Shown here one piece after another: positions 1 to 6,982 of a stretch of 64,000 nucleotides of DNA (positions within the stretch are counted from its first letter, which is position 1; every line of letters starts with the position of its first letter). The DNA is taken from contig NZ_NNBK01000020.1 in NCBI RefSeq assembly GCF_002803075.1, positions 124,001 to 188,000 on the forward strand. The letters are read 5' to 3'. The stretch is from Streptomyces sp. CB01373. Lineage in GTDB: Bacteria > Actinomycetota > Actinomycetes > Streptomycetales > Streptomycetaceae. The notes below the pieces were generated by a model. The model saw only the letters and a list, made by a program, of their open reading frames with translations, did not search any database and was not told where the DNA came from. A program made the translations under genes and the position numbers.

Positions 1-1
1 A

Positions 2-601
2 GGCGAGATCGTTGGGCTCGCTGAGGATGCACTGGATTTCGAGGGCGCCACACTGCGGGTGGTCAGGCAGGTGAAGCTCATCCGAGGAAAGGCCGTGTTC
101 GCTCCGCCGAAATGCAACAAGGAGCGGGACGTACCACTGCCTCCATCGGTCGCCGAGGCACTTCGTGCCCATATGGACGCGTACAAGCCGGTCGAGATCA
201 CGTTGCCCTGGCGCAAGCCGGACGGCCCGAAGGTGTCGGCCCGCCTCCTGTTCACGAACACTGCAAGCGGACTCGTCTGGCGCAGCAACTTCAATATCCA
301 GGAATGGAAGCCTGCACTCGCGGCGGCTGGCTTGATCGCGGAAGCCGGGGAGGACCGCAAGTACGAGTCCGCCCGCGAGCACGGCATGCACGCGCTGAGG
401 CACTTCTACGCCTCGGTCCTGCTCGACGCGGGAGAGAGCATCAAGGCCGTGAGTGAGTACCTGGGGCACTCCGACCCTGGGTTGACGCTGCGGGTGTACG
501 CGCACCTGATGCCGTCGAGTCAGGAGCGTACGAGGAAGGCCGTGGATCGGGTGCTTCTGCCGGCCCCGCGCGAGCCTGACGGCCCAGAGACGGCCCAGTG
601 A
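2..601 (+). CDS. Site-specific tyrosine recombinase (integrase), C-terminal part
   Basis: The reading frame is open from the window edge, so the N-terminus lies outside. The visible ~200 residues form the catalytic domain of a phage-type integrase: HALRH (with the catalytic Arg), LGHSDPGLTLRVYAHL with the second His box, and the Tyr nucleophile in RVYAHL. Such enzymes integrate and excise actinomycete integrative elements or prophages by strand exchange through a 3'-phosphotyrosine. It ends at a TGA at 599-601, and a strong hairpin follows. It is the best evidence that bases 1-6970 belong to or border an integrated element. No tRNA or attachment site is visible, so the target cannot be named. 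The family call is firm and the specific element is unknown. Confidence 0.9.
   Translation, partial: GEIVGLAEDALDFEGATLRVVRQVKLIRGKAVFAPPKCNKERDVPLPPSVAEALRAHMDAYKPVEITLPWRKPDGPKVSARLLFTNTASGLVWRSNFNIQEWKPALAAAGLIAEAGEDRKYESAREHGMHALRHFYASVLLDAGESIKAVSEYLGHSDPGLTLRVYAHLMPSSQERTRKAVDRVLLPAPREPDGPETAQ
578..597. repeat. Short repeat copy 1 (ACGGCCC-nn-AGAC-GGCCC)
   Basis: This 20-bp segment at the very end of the integrase gene has the pattern GACGGCCC..AGACGGCCC. Closely related segments lie at 787-806 and 3625-3644. Integrase arm-binding or attachment sites are one possible meaning, by inference from position only. Confidence 0.45.
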
Positions 602-611
602 CCCACACCAG

Positions 612-646
612 GCCCCCTGTCCGCGCCGAACGCGCTGGTAGGGGGC
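612..646 (+). terminator. Hairpin terminator after the integrase gene
   Basis: GCCCCCT (612-618) pairs with AGGGGGC (640-646), and GC-rich pairing is also possible inside the loop. It lies 11 bases after the integrase stop codon. There is no U tract, which is usual for Streptomyces terminators. Confidence 0.65.
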
Positions 647-741
647 ATATTGCTGCCCGGCCACTGCCAGTTCTCCGGGCTTGGGCATGGTGGTACCAGT
701 GTCGCAGATCCACTTGGGTGACCTGCGGCTGTCCACCCGGA

Positions 742-806
742 CGACTGTCGTCAGTGGTCGGCACCGGTCGTCGTTGACCGCCCGCGGACGGCCCGCAGAC
801 GGCCCG
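742..806. repeat. Composite repeat copy 2, downstream of the integrase
   Basis: The segment begins with CGACTGTCGTCA (742-753) and ends with the 20-bp ACGGCCC-type motif (787-806). Both parts recur in the same order and orientation at 3590-3644, with a spacer 10 bp shorter. It lies between the integrase terminator and the DUF6193-like gene. Confidence 0.45.
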
Positions 807-830
807 GGGAGCACTCATCGATCTTGCGCT

Positions 831-1238
831 CTACTCGGGTCCGTCTTCCCTCTCGTAAGCCGCCAGCTCCTCGGCAGTGCCCACAAAGGCCGGGCCGCAG
901 CCTGGTGGCAGTCGCTCGATGACCATGGCTACGGCGGCCTGTGCTCTGTCCGTTTCAGCGATCCGCGGGCTGTTGCGACGCGGTCCCTCGACGTAGTACC
1001 GGCCGTCGCTCAGGGTACCGATGTAGGGGATGTCCCAGGTGGGACGGAACCCCGTGCATCTGCTGAAGTGCAGCTCCCACATGCCCGTCCACGGGTAGAG
1101 CTGACGCAGCTGCGGCTCGGCATGGGCCATCCGCACCATCTCTGTGAACGGCCCCAGGAGCGGCGAGCCATCCGGCCAGGTGTGCTCGCCGGCGGTTGCC
1201 AGGATCTTGCGCCAGGCGGCTTCGACGATGTCGGTCAT
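831..1238 (-). CDS. DUF6193-like protein
   Basis: The 135-residue soluble protein has no signal peptide or membrane segment. Features such as HAEPQLRQLYPWTG, LHFSRCTGF, DIPYIG and DGRYYVEG recall the actinomycete DUF6193 family, which is often annotated as natural product biosynthesis related although no activity is established. The ATG at 1238 gives a full-length small protein. Codon use is less extreme than in the core genes, in keeping with the accessory setting. It stands alone between the integrase and an IS element, so context does not suggest a pathway. The family assignment is from memory of sequence features and is moderately sure. The function is unknown. Confidence 0.65.
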   Translation of the reverse strand: MTDIVEAAWRKILATAGEHTWPDGSPLLGPFTEMVRMAHAEPQLRQLYPWTGMWELHFSRCTGFRPTWDIPYIGTLSDGRYYVEGPRRNSPRIAETDRAQAAVAMVIERLPPGCGPAFVGTAEELAAYEREDGPE

Positions 1239-1541
1239 ACTGCGATTGTGCGCAGCACCCGTAGCTTCTAGTCCGTAGCTCTATGTGGATCAGTCGGTGA
1301 CGGTCATACAGGCCGCTTCATGGCCCCTCGGAGGCGCTACTGGTCGAGGCTGGTTGCTGTGGTTGCTGTACCTCCTTGCTGTACAGCTCGCTTCGCCGCC
1401 GCGTTCTGGGCATGAGCCTCACGCCGCAGCCGACGCTCATAGTCCGTATCTGTCGGGGTACGGGCCGGTTGCGTCCAGGGAAGTGGTGTACCGGTTCCCA
1501 CCTGATCCGGGTGTTTGTCCCGGCGTCGGAGTGAGGGTCCG
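1239..1541. other. Intergenic stretch before the IS element
   Basis: About 300 bases lie between the start of the DUF6193-like gene and the left end of the IS256 element. No convincing gene was seen. It must hold the promoter of the DUF6193-like gene, but no clear -10/-35 pair could be picked. Short open frames here have poor codon usage. Confidence 0.4.
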
Positions 1542-2876
1542 GATATAAGAACGGCCACCGGCTGATCTTCGAGATGTCTAGGCTCGAAGGAGATCAGCAC
1601 GATGACCGCACCCGACAGTCTGCCCCTGCACGCCCTCGCGGAGGACAATCTCGCCTCGGCGAGTCCGGACCTGCTGCGCGCGATGGTCAAGACGTTCGCC
1701 GACGCGCTCATGTCGGCGGAGGCCGACACCCTCTGCAACGCCGAATACGGGCAGGTCAGCGAAGGGAGAGTCAACCACCGGAACGGCTACCGCCCGCGCG
1801 AGTGGGACACCCGCGCCGGCACGGTCGAGCTCGCCGTCCCCAAGCTCCGGCAGGGCAGCTACTTCCCGCACTGGCTCCTCGAACGCCGCCGCCGGGCCGA
1901 GCAGGCCCTGATCTCGGTGGTCGCCACCGCCTACCTCCTCGGCGTCTCCACCCGCAGAGTCGAGAAACTCGCCGAGTCCCTCGGCGTCACCCAGCTGTCG
2001 AAGTCCCAGGTCTCCGCGATGGCCAAGCACCTGGACGAGCAGGTCGCCGCCTTCCGCAACCGGCCCCTGGACGCCGGCCCGTACTCCTTCGTCTGGGTCG
2101 ACGCGCTCACCCAGAAGGTCCGAGAAGGCGGCCGGATCATCAACGTCCACGCGCTGATCGCGGTCGGCGTCAACGCCGACGGACACCGCGAAATCCTCGG
2201 CATCGACGTCGCCACCGCCGAGGACGGCGCCGGCTGGCTCGCCTTCCTGCGTTCCCTGATCGCCCGCGGCCTGTCCGGCGTCCAGCTCGTCATCTCCGAT
2301 GCCCATGCCGGCCTCGTCGACGCCATCGGCGCGGTCCTGCCCGGTGCGTCGTGGCAGCGCTGCCGCACTCACTACGCGAGAAATCTGCTCAGCCAGGTTC
2401 CGAAATCGGCCCAGCCCTGGGTGGCCACACTGCTGCGGACGGTCTTCGAACAGCCCGACACCGACGCGGTCCAAGCACAGATGAGGCATGTCCTGGACGC
2501 GCTGGAGGCCAAGTTCCCCAAGGCCGCAGCCCACTTGGATGCCGCCCAGCACGACCTGCTGGCCTTCACCGCCTTCCCCCGCGAGATCTGGCGACAGATC
2601 TGGTCGAACAACCCGCAGGAGCGGCTGAACAAGGAGATCCGCCGCCGCACCGACGTGGTCGGCATCTTCCCCGACCGCACCGCCGTGATCCGGCTCGTCG
2701 GGGCGGTCCTGGCCGAGCAGAACGACGAGTGGACCGAGGCCCGCCGCTACATGGGCCGCGAACTCCTCGCCAAAGCCCGCCTCCACCCGATCGAGTCAGA
2801 AACCGACGACACCGTCCTGCCCACCGAACTCACCGCATAGCCTCAAACGAGATCACCGAGTGGCCGTCGATACACC
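1542..2876 (+). mobile_element. IS256-family insertion sequence, apparently complete
   Basis: The element is about 1335 bp, with imperfect terminal inverted repeats of about 27 bp at 1542-1568 and 2850-2876. They share ACGGCCAC and TGATCT blocks in register. It contains one full-length transposase gene. IS256-family elements usually make 8-9 bp target duplications. None is obvious here, which suggests decay or rearrangement of the flanks after insertion, or a slightly misplaced boundary. A 36-bp scrap similar to this transposase recurs at 5249-5284. Confidence 0.8.
1602..2840 (+). CDS. IS256-family (mutator type) transposase
   Basis: The 412-residue protein has the normal family length. It belongs to the mutator-type DDE transposases: the first Asp is in FVWVDALT (residue ~167), the second in VISDAHAGL (~231), and the Glu in NNPQERLNKEIRRRTD (~340), followed by the conserved VVGIFPDRTAVIRLVG. 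It carries out cut-and-paste or copy-out transposition of the surrounding element. AAGGAGATCAGCACG just before the ATG is a good ribosome binding site. No frameshift or stop interrupts it, so the enzyme may still be active. Identification is very secure. Confidence 0.93.
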   Translation: MTAPDSLPLHALAEDNLASASPDLLRAMVKTFADALMSAEADTLCNAEYGQVSEGRVNHRNGYRPREWDTRAGTVELAVPKLRQGSYFPHWLLERRRRAEQALISVVATAYLLGVSTRRVEKLAESLGVTQLSKSQVSAMAKHLDEQVAAFRNRPLDAGPYSFVWVDALTQKVREGGRIINVHALIAVGVNADGHREILGIDVATAEDGAGWLAFLRSLIARGLSGVQLVISDAHAGLVDAIGAVLPGASWQRCRTHYARNLLSQVPKSAQPWVATLLRTVFEQPDTDAVQAQMRHVLDALEAKFPKAAAHLDAAQHDLLAFTAFPREIWRQIWSNNPQERLNKEIRRRTDVVGIFPDRTAVIRLVGAVLAEQNDEWTEARRYMGRELLAKARLHPIESETDDTVLPTELTA

Positions 2877-2938
2877 ACCTCAGCAAACGTGATCCCACTA
2901 CTAGGCTTCGCCTTGGCCCGGCATGCCAAACTGCGGCC

Positions 2939-3364
2939 GTGGAGGAGATCTACCAACTGTGGTTGGCGGCCGTGCCGAGCCCCATACCTGAGAACGAGGC
3001 TCGGATCTATTGGAACTGCAAGGATGATCCGACCCCGGTTCTGGACGAGGGCTTGCGTCGCGCCTCCTACCTCCACGTCGGTTCCTGGGGTGACGAGCAC
3101 GAGCCGGAGAATCCGCATGCGGGCCAAGGGCGCTGCCCTGCCAACCGGCTGCACAGCTGGCTCTTCTACCTCGGGACGATCAATCGCTATCAGGCGCCGG
3201 TGCTTGACGAAGAGCTGATGGCCCAGCTGGTCGAGCTCTACCACCCCCGTTCCAGTGATCTCCCGGCCGACGCGATCGGCCTTCCACGGCTGGAGAGCTT
3301 TCTCCGCCAGCACTTGGGGCTGTACCTGCTCACTGAGGAACCCCGCTCGGAGACATACAGGTAG
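2939..3364 (+). CDS. Hypothetical protein, 141 aa
   Basis: I do not recognise this protein. The frame from GTG at 2939 to TAG at 3364 encodes a soluble, Trp- and Leu-rich protein with natural-looking amphipathic stretches such as EEIYQLWLAAV and LDEELMAQLVELYHPRSS. The opposite strand is also open, but its translation is Arg-rich and less protein-like. The gene starts 62 bases after the right end of the IS256 element, so its promoter may have been changed by the insertion. No ribosome binding site stands out before the GTG, and the frame is open further upstream through the IS, so the start is uncertain. A 45-bp repeat begins just after the stop. Confidence 0.55.
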   Translation: MEEIYQLWLAAVPSPIPENEARIYWNCKDDPTPVLDEGLRRASYLHVGSWGDEHEPENPHAGQGRCPANRLHSWLFYLGTINRYQAPVLDEELMAQLVELYHPRSSDLPADAIGLPRLESFLRQHLGLYLLTEEPRSETYR

Positions 3365-3375
3365 ATATTGCACTA

Positions 3376-3420
3376 GGTCGGCGGAGCGGCTTTGAGTTGG
3401 AGTTTCAATGACCGAGTTAA
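3376..3420 (+). repeat. 45-bp direct repeat, copy A
   Basis: The segment starts GGTCGGCGGAGCGGCTTTG and contains AGTTTCAATGACC. It matches 4715-4760 in the same orientation with roughly six mismatches and one single-base gap. The two copies enclose about 1.3 kb carrying the broken lipoprotein gene and the small membrane protein gene. Confidence 0.7.
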
Positions 3421-3589
3421 GGGCGCATGCGGTCAGTCCTTCTGGATCAACGTCTGAGACCCGTTCACTGCTGGGGACGGTGCGCCTGGGCTCACGATGT
3501 CGATCTGGTCTTCTTCAACTCTGCTTCACGGATGAGCACCTGCGCCGGTACCCGAAGCGCCGTTTCCGAGCAGGGGGAGAAGCCGTCGT

Positions 3590-3644
3590 CGACTGTCGTC
3601 ATCTGTCATGGTTGAGTATCCCCGCACGGCCCGGAGACAGCCCG
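3590..3644. repeat. Composite repeat copy 3
   Basis: CGACTGTCGTCA (3590-3601) is followed by CACGGCCCGGAGACAGCCCG (3625-3644). It is an imperfect second occurrence of the 742-806 arrangement, with a spacer shorter by about one helical turn. Together they flank 2.8 kb containing the DUF6193-like gene, the IS256 element and the orphan gene. Confidence 0.4.
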
Positions 3645-3718
3645 AGCGGGGGTGTCGCGTGCGCCCCTCGATGCGAACTGCAGGCGGGGCGATCGTTGAG
3701 GCCTGCCCGGCTTCTGGG

Positions 3719-4187
3719 TTATTCGCTGTCAGCTTCGGGGCTCGGCGTCCACGGGGGCCTCGGCGTCCATGGTGTGACGTGGAGGTCCGCGGCGGCCGAG
3801 TCCATGAACCGTTCCTCGGTAATGGAGTCGGCGAGGGCGATGGCACTGGTTTCCTGGTCGCTGAGCATCGCCTCGCGTGCGGTGGCGACGCTCTCCGCCC
3901 AGCTTTTTGCGGCGTTGGCGAAGTGTTGCGTTTCGGCCGGGGCGCGGCTGGCGTACTTCGTGAGGTTCGTGGACTCGATCCGCGCGACGAGGCGGACATT
4001 CTCCGCCTGAGCGCGCACATCGCCCCTCTCCCCCTTGACCGCTTTGGTCTCTTCGTCTATCGCCTCACGGAGGTGTTCAACCGAGGTGCGGATATCCGTA
4101 GTCGACTTCTTGACCTCGGCCGGTTCCGCAGCCGGCCAGCCCAGCGAGCAGGACGGCCGCGATGACGGCAATGGTGCGGGTGTTCAT
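3719..4187 (-). pseudogene. Frameshifted lipoprotein gene
   Basis: From ATG at 4187 the frame encodes a textbook lipoprotein signal, MNTRTIAVIAAVLLAGLAGC, but it then runs into a stop after about 15 more codons (near 4077). A second frame, entered by skipping one base around 4110-4127, continues for 130 residues to TAA at 3719. That part is a charged, helical, Ala/Glu/Lys-rich protein (VKKSTTDIRTSVEHLREAI and onward). Removing one G from the GCGG run just after the lipobox Cys joins signal and body perfectly. The body is therefore probably the mature part of a surface lipoprotein of unknown function. It could be a true mutation or a sequencing error. It lies downstream of the small membrane protein gene on the same strand. 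Confidence 0.65.
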
Positions 4188-4287
4188 GGCTCCCCCATGT
4201 ATGAATGCCGGTAGGCGCATCATGCTTGCCGTGATCCGCCAGGCGCCGTGCCGGATGCCAGCTGCGAGAAATCTGGCCTCATCCTTA

Positions 4288-4656
4288 TCAGGTCGACCAT
4301 CGCGGACCGCTACTGGTGTCCGCTCCTCGGCGTCGGAACAAGTGTCGAGTGCCGCGCATGAAGAGGATGAACGCTGTCCGGGCGGCCATGAACACGGTGG
4401 TGAGGCCGAGCGCACGGGCACTCGCGTCAGAGATCGCGGTCCAAGGATCGGGTACGTCAAGAAGGAGCGAGAACTCCGCGATCGCTACGGTCAGCCCGAA
4501 CATGAACGGCAGCCATTCCCAGTGAGTCCGTGAGCCCCACTTCACTGCTGTCTGCCGCTTGTGCCGCCGCCGACGAGTTGCCCGGCTGAGAATGACGCTT
4601 AGGACGATCATCGAAACGGGCGCCCATAGGTCCCACCAGTGCACAGTGAGCTGCAC
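4288..4656 (-). CDS. Small membrane protein, 122 aa
   Basis: The protein is unrecognised. The GTG at 4656 is preceded by GGGGGGAGGAGCC, an excellent ribosome binding site, so the upstream in-frame extension is rejected. It has three probable membrane segments (WWDLWAPVSMIVLSVIL at 5-22; EWLPFMFGLTVAIAEFSLLL at ~45-65; ALGLTTVFMAARTAFILFM at ~82-100). Basic stretches follow the first segment (RATRRRRHKR) and the last (RHLFRRRG). It is cotranscribed at most with the broken lipoprotein gene 100 bases downstream. The 45-bp direct repeat copy B lies just upstream, where its promoter should be. Function cannot be assigned. Confidence 0.6.
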   Translation of the reverse strand: MQLTVHWWDLWAPVSMIVLSVILSRATRRRRHKRQTAVKWGSRTHWEWLPFMFGLTVAIAEFSLLLDVPDPWTAISDASARALGLTTVFMAARTAFILFMRGTRHLFRRRGADTSSGPRWST

Positions 4657-4714
4657 GGCTCCTCCCCCCTTACTGCTCTGAGGCCTGCCTATACAGGCGG
4701 TGAGCCTATCGCGC

Positions 4715-4760
4715 GGTCGGCGGAGCGGCTTTGGGGTAGAAGTTTCAATGACCAAGTCAA
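4715..4760 (+). repeat. 45-bp direct repeat, copy B
   Basis: This is the partner of 3376-3420 and starts with the same GGTCGGCGGAGCGGCTTTG. Read on the minus strand it includes TTGACTTGGTCATTGAAAC, 55 bases before the membrane protein gene, so it may also contain a -35 element of that gene. Confidence 0.7.
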
Positions 4761-4981
4761 GGTCATGGGCCGCCCTCCACCAGTGAGGGCGGCACTCTCG
4801 TCTCGGAGATCGTTTGTGCCTCAGCCGGCGAAAGTCGGCCACGACGGCGGGCATGCTGACCGATCAGGCGCGCGTGTGCCTCGCTGAGCCCCGCCGGCCT
4901 CAGCCACGCTGCCAGCTTTGCGTCGTCGAGCTGAGTCAAGCCGTCTGCGTGATGGGCGGGGTGGGAGTGAAGGCTCGGTCG
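4761..4981. other. Unassigned stretch upstream of the IS110 remnant
   Basis: No gene is supported here. The minus-strand frame that crosses it is an Arg/Pro-rich run-on beyond the recognisable transposase remnant. It is probably IS debris and promoter DNA. Confidence 0.35.
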
Positions 4982-5249
4982 TCACGCAGGAGAGACCACA
5001 GCACACTCGTGCGGCGTCGCGCGAGGGTTGAGGCCGTCGCGGATGATGCTGGTCTGCGCGGAGAGGTAGAAGACTCTGCGTAGGCGGCGGCTGTAGTGCT
5101 TGGGGCGGTGCAGGTTGCTGGTGTGGCGGCGGAATCGCGTGGGACTGGGACCAGCCCGGCGGCTGAGGCCGGGTGGCCGCGACGTCGGCGTAGGCAGTGA
5201 GGTCGTCCGCGGCAACGACGAACTCGGCTCCGGGGACGGGGCCCATGCC
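4982..5249 (-). pseudogene. Decayed IS110-family transposase remnant
   Basis: Translation of the minus strand gives two pieces of an IS110-type transposase C-terminal domain in different frames. One is GMGPVPGAEFVVAADDLTAY, and the other is the block SNLHRPKHYSRRLRRVFYLS followed by AQTSI. Intact family members carry these blocks in this order in their helix-hairpin-helix and serine-bearing region. A frameshift near 5165 separates the pieces. The catalytic N-terminus (DEDD part) and the Ser-bearing extreme C-terminus are missing, so the element is dead. It shows past insertion activity in this patch. Confidence 0.7.
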
Positions 5250-5284
5250 GACCGCACCGCCGTCATCCGGCTTGTCGGCGCGGA
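5249..5284 (+). mobile_element. 36-bp scrap of an IS256 transposase
   Basis: The plus strand reads in-frame as ADRTAVIRLVGA, matching the transposase of the nearby IS256 element (PDRTAVIRLVGA, 2671-2706) with only about four base differences. It directly abuts the IS110 remnant, marking a junction left by nested insertion and deletion. Confidence 0.6.
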
Positions 5285-5681
5285 GGACACCGGCACCTAC
5301 TCTGCCAGAGTTCCCAGATCGCCCGGCCAGACCCTGAGGCAGGCCAACCTCGCAGAAGAGATGCGGCTGCGCGAGTCCAGGACGACGATCGCACCACCGA
5401 TACACCTTGATCCAGGCGCCTATCGTGCCGTGCTGTACGGCAACCGGCTCCCCCTCATCGGTCTTGCTGCCGTCGCCTACGACGCAACCCCTGGCGCTGA
5501 TCACGGCGAGGCAGAAAGTGCCGCCTACTGTCACGGGGAGTTGAGAAGCGAAGGGCCTCAGAGGCGGGTTTTCAAGGAAGGCTCGGACGAACGCCATTCC
5601 GATCAGGGTGGCTGTCAGCGTGATCGCCCACAAGAGCGGTACCAGCAACCATGTGCTCCGGCTGCTCAGCCAAGAAGTCAT
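5285..5681 (-). other. Possible truncated membrane protein frame
   Basis: An open minus-strand frame starting with MTSWLSSRSTWLLVPLLWAI at 5681 predicts two N-terminal membrane helices (residues ~9-32 and ~50-68) and then a charged region, before running into the IS debris near 5285. This suggests a small membrane protein gene whose 3' end was destroyed by the IS insertions. No good ribosome binding site is seen, and the frame may not be expressed. Confidence 0.3.
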
Positions 5682-5799
5682 TGGATCATCATGCACCCGA
5701 CGTACCGCCGACCACAGTGCCCTTCGCTCTCAGGATCAGACAACCTGAGTTCTGCCAAGACGCCTTGCCACGACAGCTACCGCTGCCGATCATTCGAGC

Positions 5800-6102
5800 A
5801 TGAGACCCGAAGTGCAGGCGTTCGTCGCCGACGGTCCTCTCCCCGACTGGGACGGGAGTGAAGAAGAAGTCGACAGGCGCTGCGAGCAGCTTCGGGCAAT
5901 CTCCCGACCGGTTACGGCGGAGGAGGCACAGGCGCTGGCCACGTGTTTCGGGCCCGACGACTGTTACGGCGTCGCCTGGACGCTGGTGCACCTGATCGAG
6001 ACGGGCCCTGGGCCGGTGCCCTCAGTGGCTCGTCCCGCTTCCGACACCGACCACTGGCACGAGACGCTGTGGTCGCGGTGGGGGAACGAGCAGTCCGGCT
6101 GA
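5800..6102 (+). CDS. Small acidic conserved hypothetical protein
   Basis: This 100-residue soluble acidic protein (MRPEVQAFVADGPLPDWDGS, then LRAISRPVTAEEAQALATCF and DDCYGVAWTLVHLIE) resembles small Streptomyces proteins of unknown function that I have seen annotated as hypothetical. Its composition recalls immunity-type proteins, but no partner toxin is present. The ATG at 5800 has only a weak upstream Shine-Dalgarno sequence. It is flanked by IS debris on the left and an opposing membrane gene on the right. Confidence that it is a gene is good, but no function is assigned. Confidence 0.65.
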   Translation: MRPEVQAFVADGPLPDWDGSEEEVDRRCEQLRAISRPVTAEEAQALATCFGPDDCYGVAWTLVHLIETGPGPVPSVARPASDTDHWHETLWSRWGNEQSG

Positions 6103-6182
6103 GTTCAAACGGACCGGCCCAGTTCCCTGGGACTCTGCCCCCGGCGGGCATGATCGTGCCAGCCATGCAACGCCTGCGACCA

Positions 6183-6503
6183 TCACAGCCAACTGGCCCA
6201 GCCGAAAGTCAGGAGGTAAGCGCGCGTGACCGCGGCCAGCCCTCGGCGCCCGCCACGGGCAACCGCGAAAAGGGCGACGGCGAACCAGGTCGCGACCGCT
6301 CCACCGACCATCAGAGCCCACTGGGCGCCGCCAACGGCAGCGATCAAGGCGACGACGATGACCGTGATGGCGAGCCCGGCATGGGCACCGCCGGTACTCA
6401 CACGGAGCATCTCGCGCACGACCCGACGGTCCTCAGCGAGCACCCGCTCGTACGCGTTCAGCTCTCGCTCCGTACCGTCCTGCTCCCGCATACCCCGCGC
6501 CAC
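6183..6503 (-). CDS. Small membrane protein, 106 aa
   Basis: The protein is unrecognised. A hydrophilic N-terminal helix (REQDGTERELNAYERVLAED) is followed by two or three membrane helices (GLAITVIVVALIAAVGGAQW, LMVGGAVATWFAVALFAVA, and a short LAAVTRAYLLTFGWAS at the end). The arrangement resembles small actinomycete membrane proteins with a cytosolic N-terminal helix. It is alone on its strand in this part of the accessory patch. Confidence 0.6.
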   Translation of the reverse strand: MARGMREQDGTERELNAYERVLAEDRRVVREMLRVSTGGAHAGLAITVIVVALIAAVGGAQWALMVGGAVATWFAVALFAVARGGRRGLAAVTRAYLLTFGWASWL

Positions 6504-6659
6504 AAGCCCCCCTCACACAGCCTGGCCCAAGATGAAACCGGCACTCGTCCAGACGCTCCAGCCCGCCACACCGTTGCTCCTGCCTGAACGGGCAGGCAGC
6601 GGGCGTGGCACACTCCGGAGACGGCCGGTAATGGTGAGTGATTTCGCCCGGGGGGAAAC

Positions 6660-6911
6660 GTGACCGATGGTTGGCCCAAGCGCTGGTGGACGGCCGCTCT
6701 CCTGGCTGCGGGACTGGCCGGCATGGTGACCTGCGACGTCTGGTGGACGGTGCGGATTCTTGCGGGGCCGGCAATGGACTGGTGGAGCCTTCTTGCGCGA
6801 TGCCTGGGGGGAACCTTGTTCGCGCTCCTGGCGGCTCAAGCCGCTCATCGAGCGTTCACCCTCTACAGGGCGGCACGACCCGTGGTCGGCAGGACGCAAG
6901 CCGACCGCTGA
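6660..6911 (+). CDS. Small membrane protein, 83 aa
   Basis: The GTG at 6660 is preceded by GGGGGGAAAC, a good ribosome binding site. Two membrane helices are predicted: WWTAALLAAGLAGMVTCDVWW (about 9-29) and SLLARCLGGTLFALLAAQAA (about 43-62), followed by a basic tail. It is Trp-rich at the N-terminus and not a recognised family. It is the last gene of the accessory patch and converges on cdsA, separated by a strong hairpin. Confidence 0.6.
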   Translation: MTDGWPKRWWTAALLAAGLAGMVTCDVWWTVRILAGPAMDWWSLLARCLGGTLFALLAAQAAHRAFTLYRAARPVVGRTQADR

Positions 6912-6917
6912 ATCTCG

Positions 6918-6933
6918 TTCCCCGCGGGGAACG
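6918..6933. repeat. 16-bp perfect palindrome
   Basis: GTTCCCCGCGGGGAAC lies between the small membrane gene and cdsA, next to the terminator. It could be a second hairpin of a bidirectional terminator or a protein-binding palindrome. Confidence 0.5.
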
Positions 6934-6936
6934 GCA

Positions 6937-6967
6937 TCGAGCCCCCACCCGCCGGGTGGGGGCTCGA
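6937..6967. terminator. Bidirectional terminator between the accessory patch and cdsA
   Basis: TCGAGCCCCCACCC (6937-6950) pairs perfectly with GGGTGGGGGCTCGA (6954-6967) around a 3-base loop. It serves the converging membrane gene (+) and the rpsB-cdsA cluster (-). Confidence 0.8.
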
Positions 6968-6982
6968 TGGCAGGTCGTGGGA

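Larger units (their letters stand above)
3365..3718. other. Gap with repeats, no gene seen
   Basis: This 354-bp stretch lies between the orphan gene and the broken lipoprotein gene. It holds one copy of the 45-bp direct repeat (3376-3420) and the composite repeat at 3590-3644. Open frames on both strands look like random GC-rich translations. Confidence 0.5.

Noticed and set aside
1285..1774. Short frames on both strands at the left end of the IS256 element
   Set aside because: They cross the IS boundary and have poor codon usage and no family similarity.
2843..3373. Minus-strand frame of 176 codons opposite the orphan gene
   Set aside because: Runs across the IS end and is less protein-like than the plus-strand frame.
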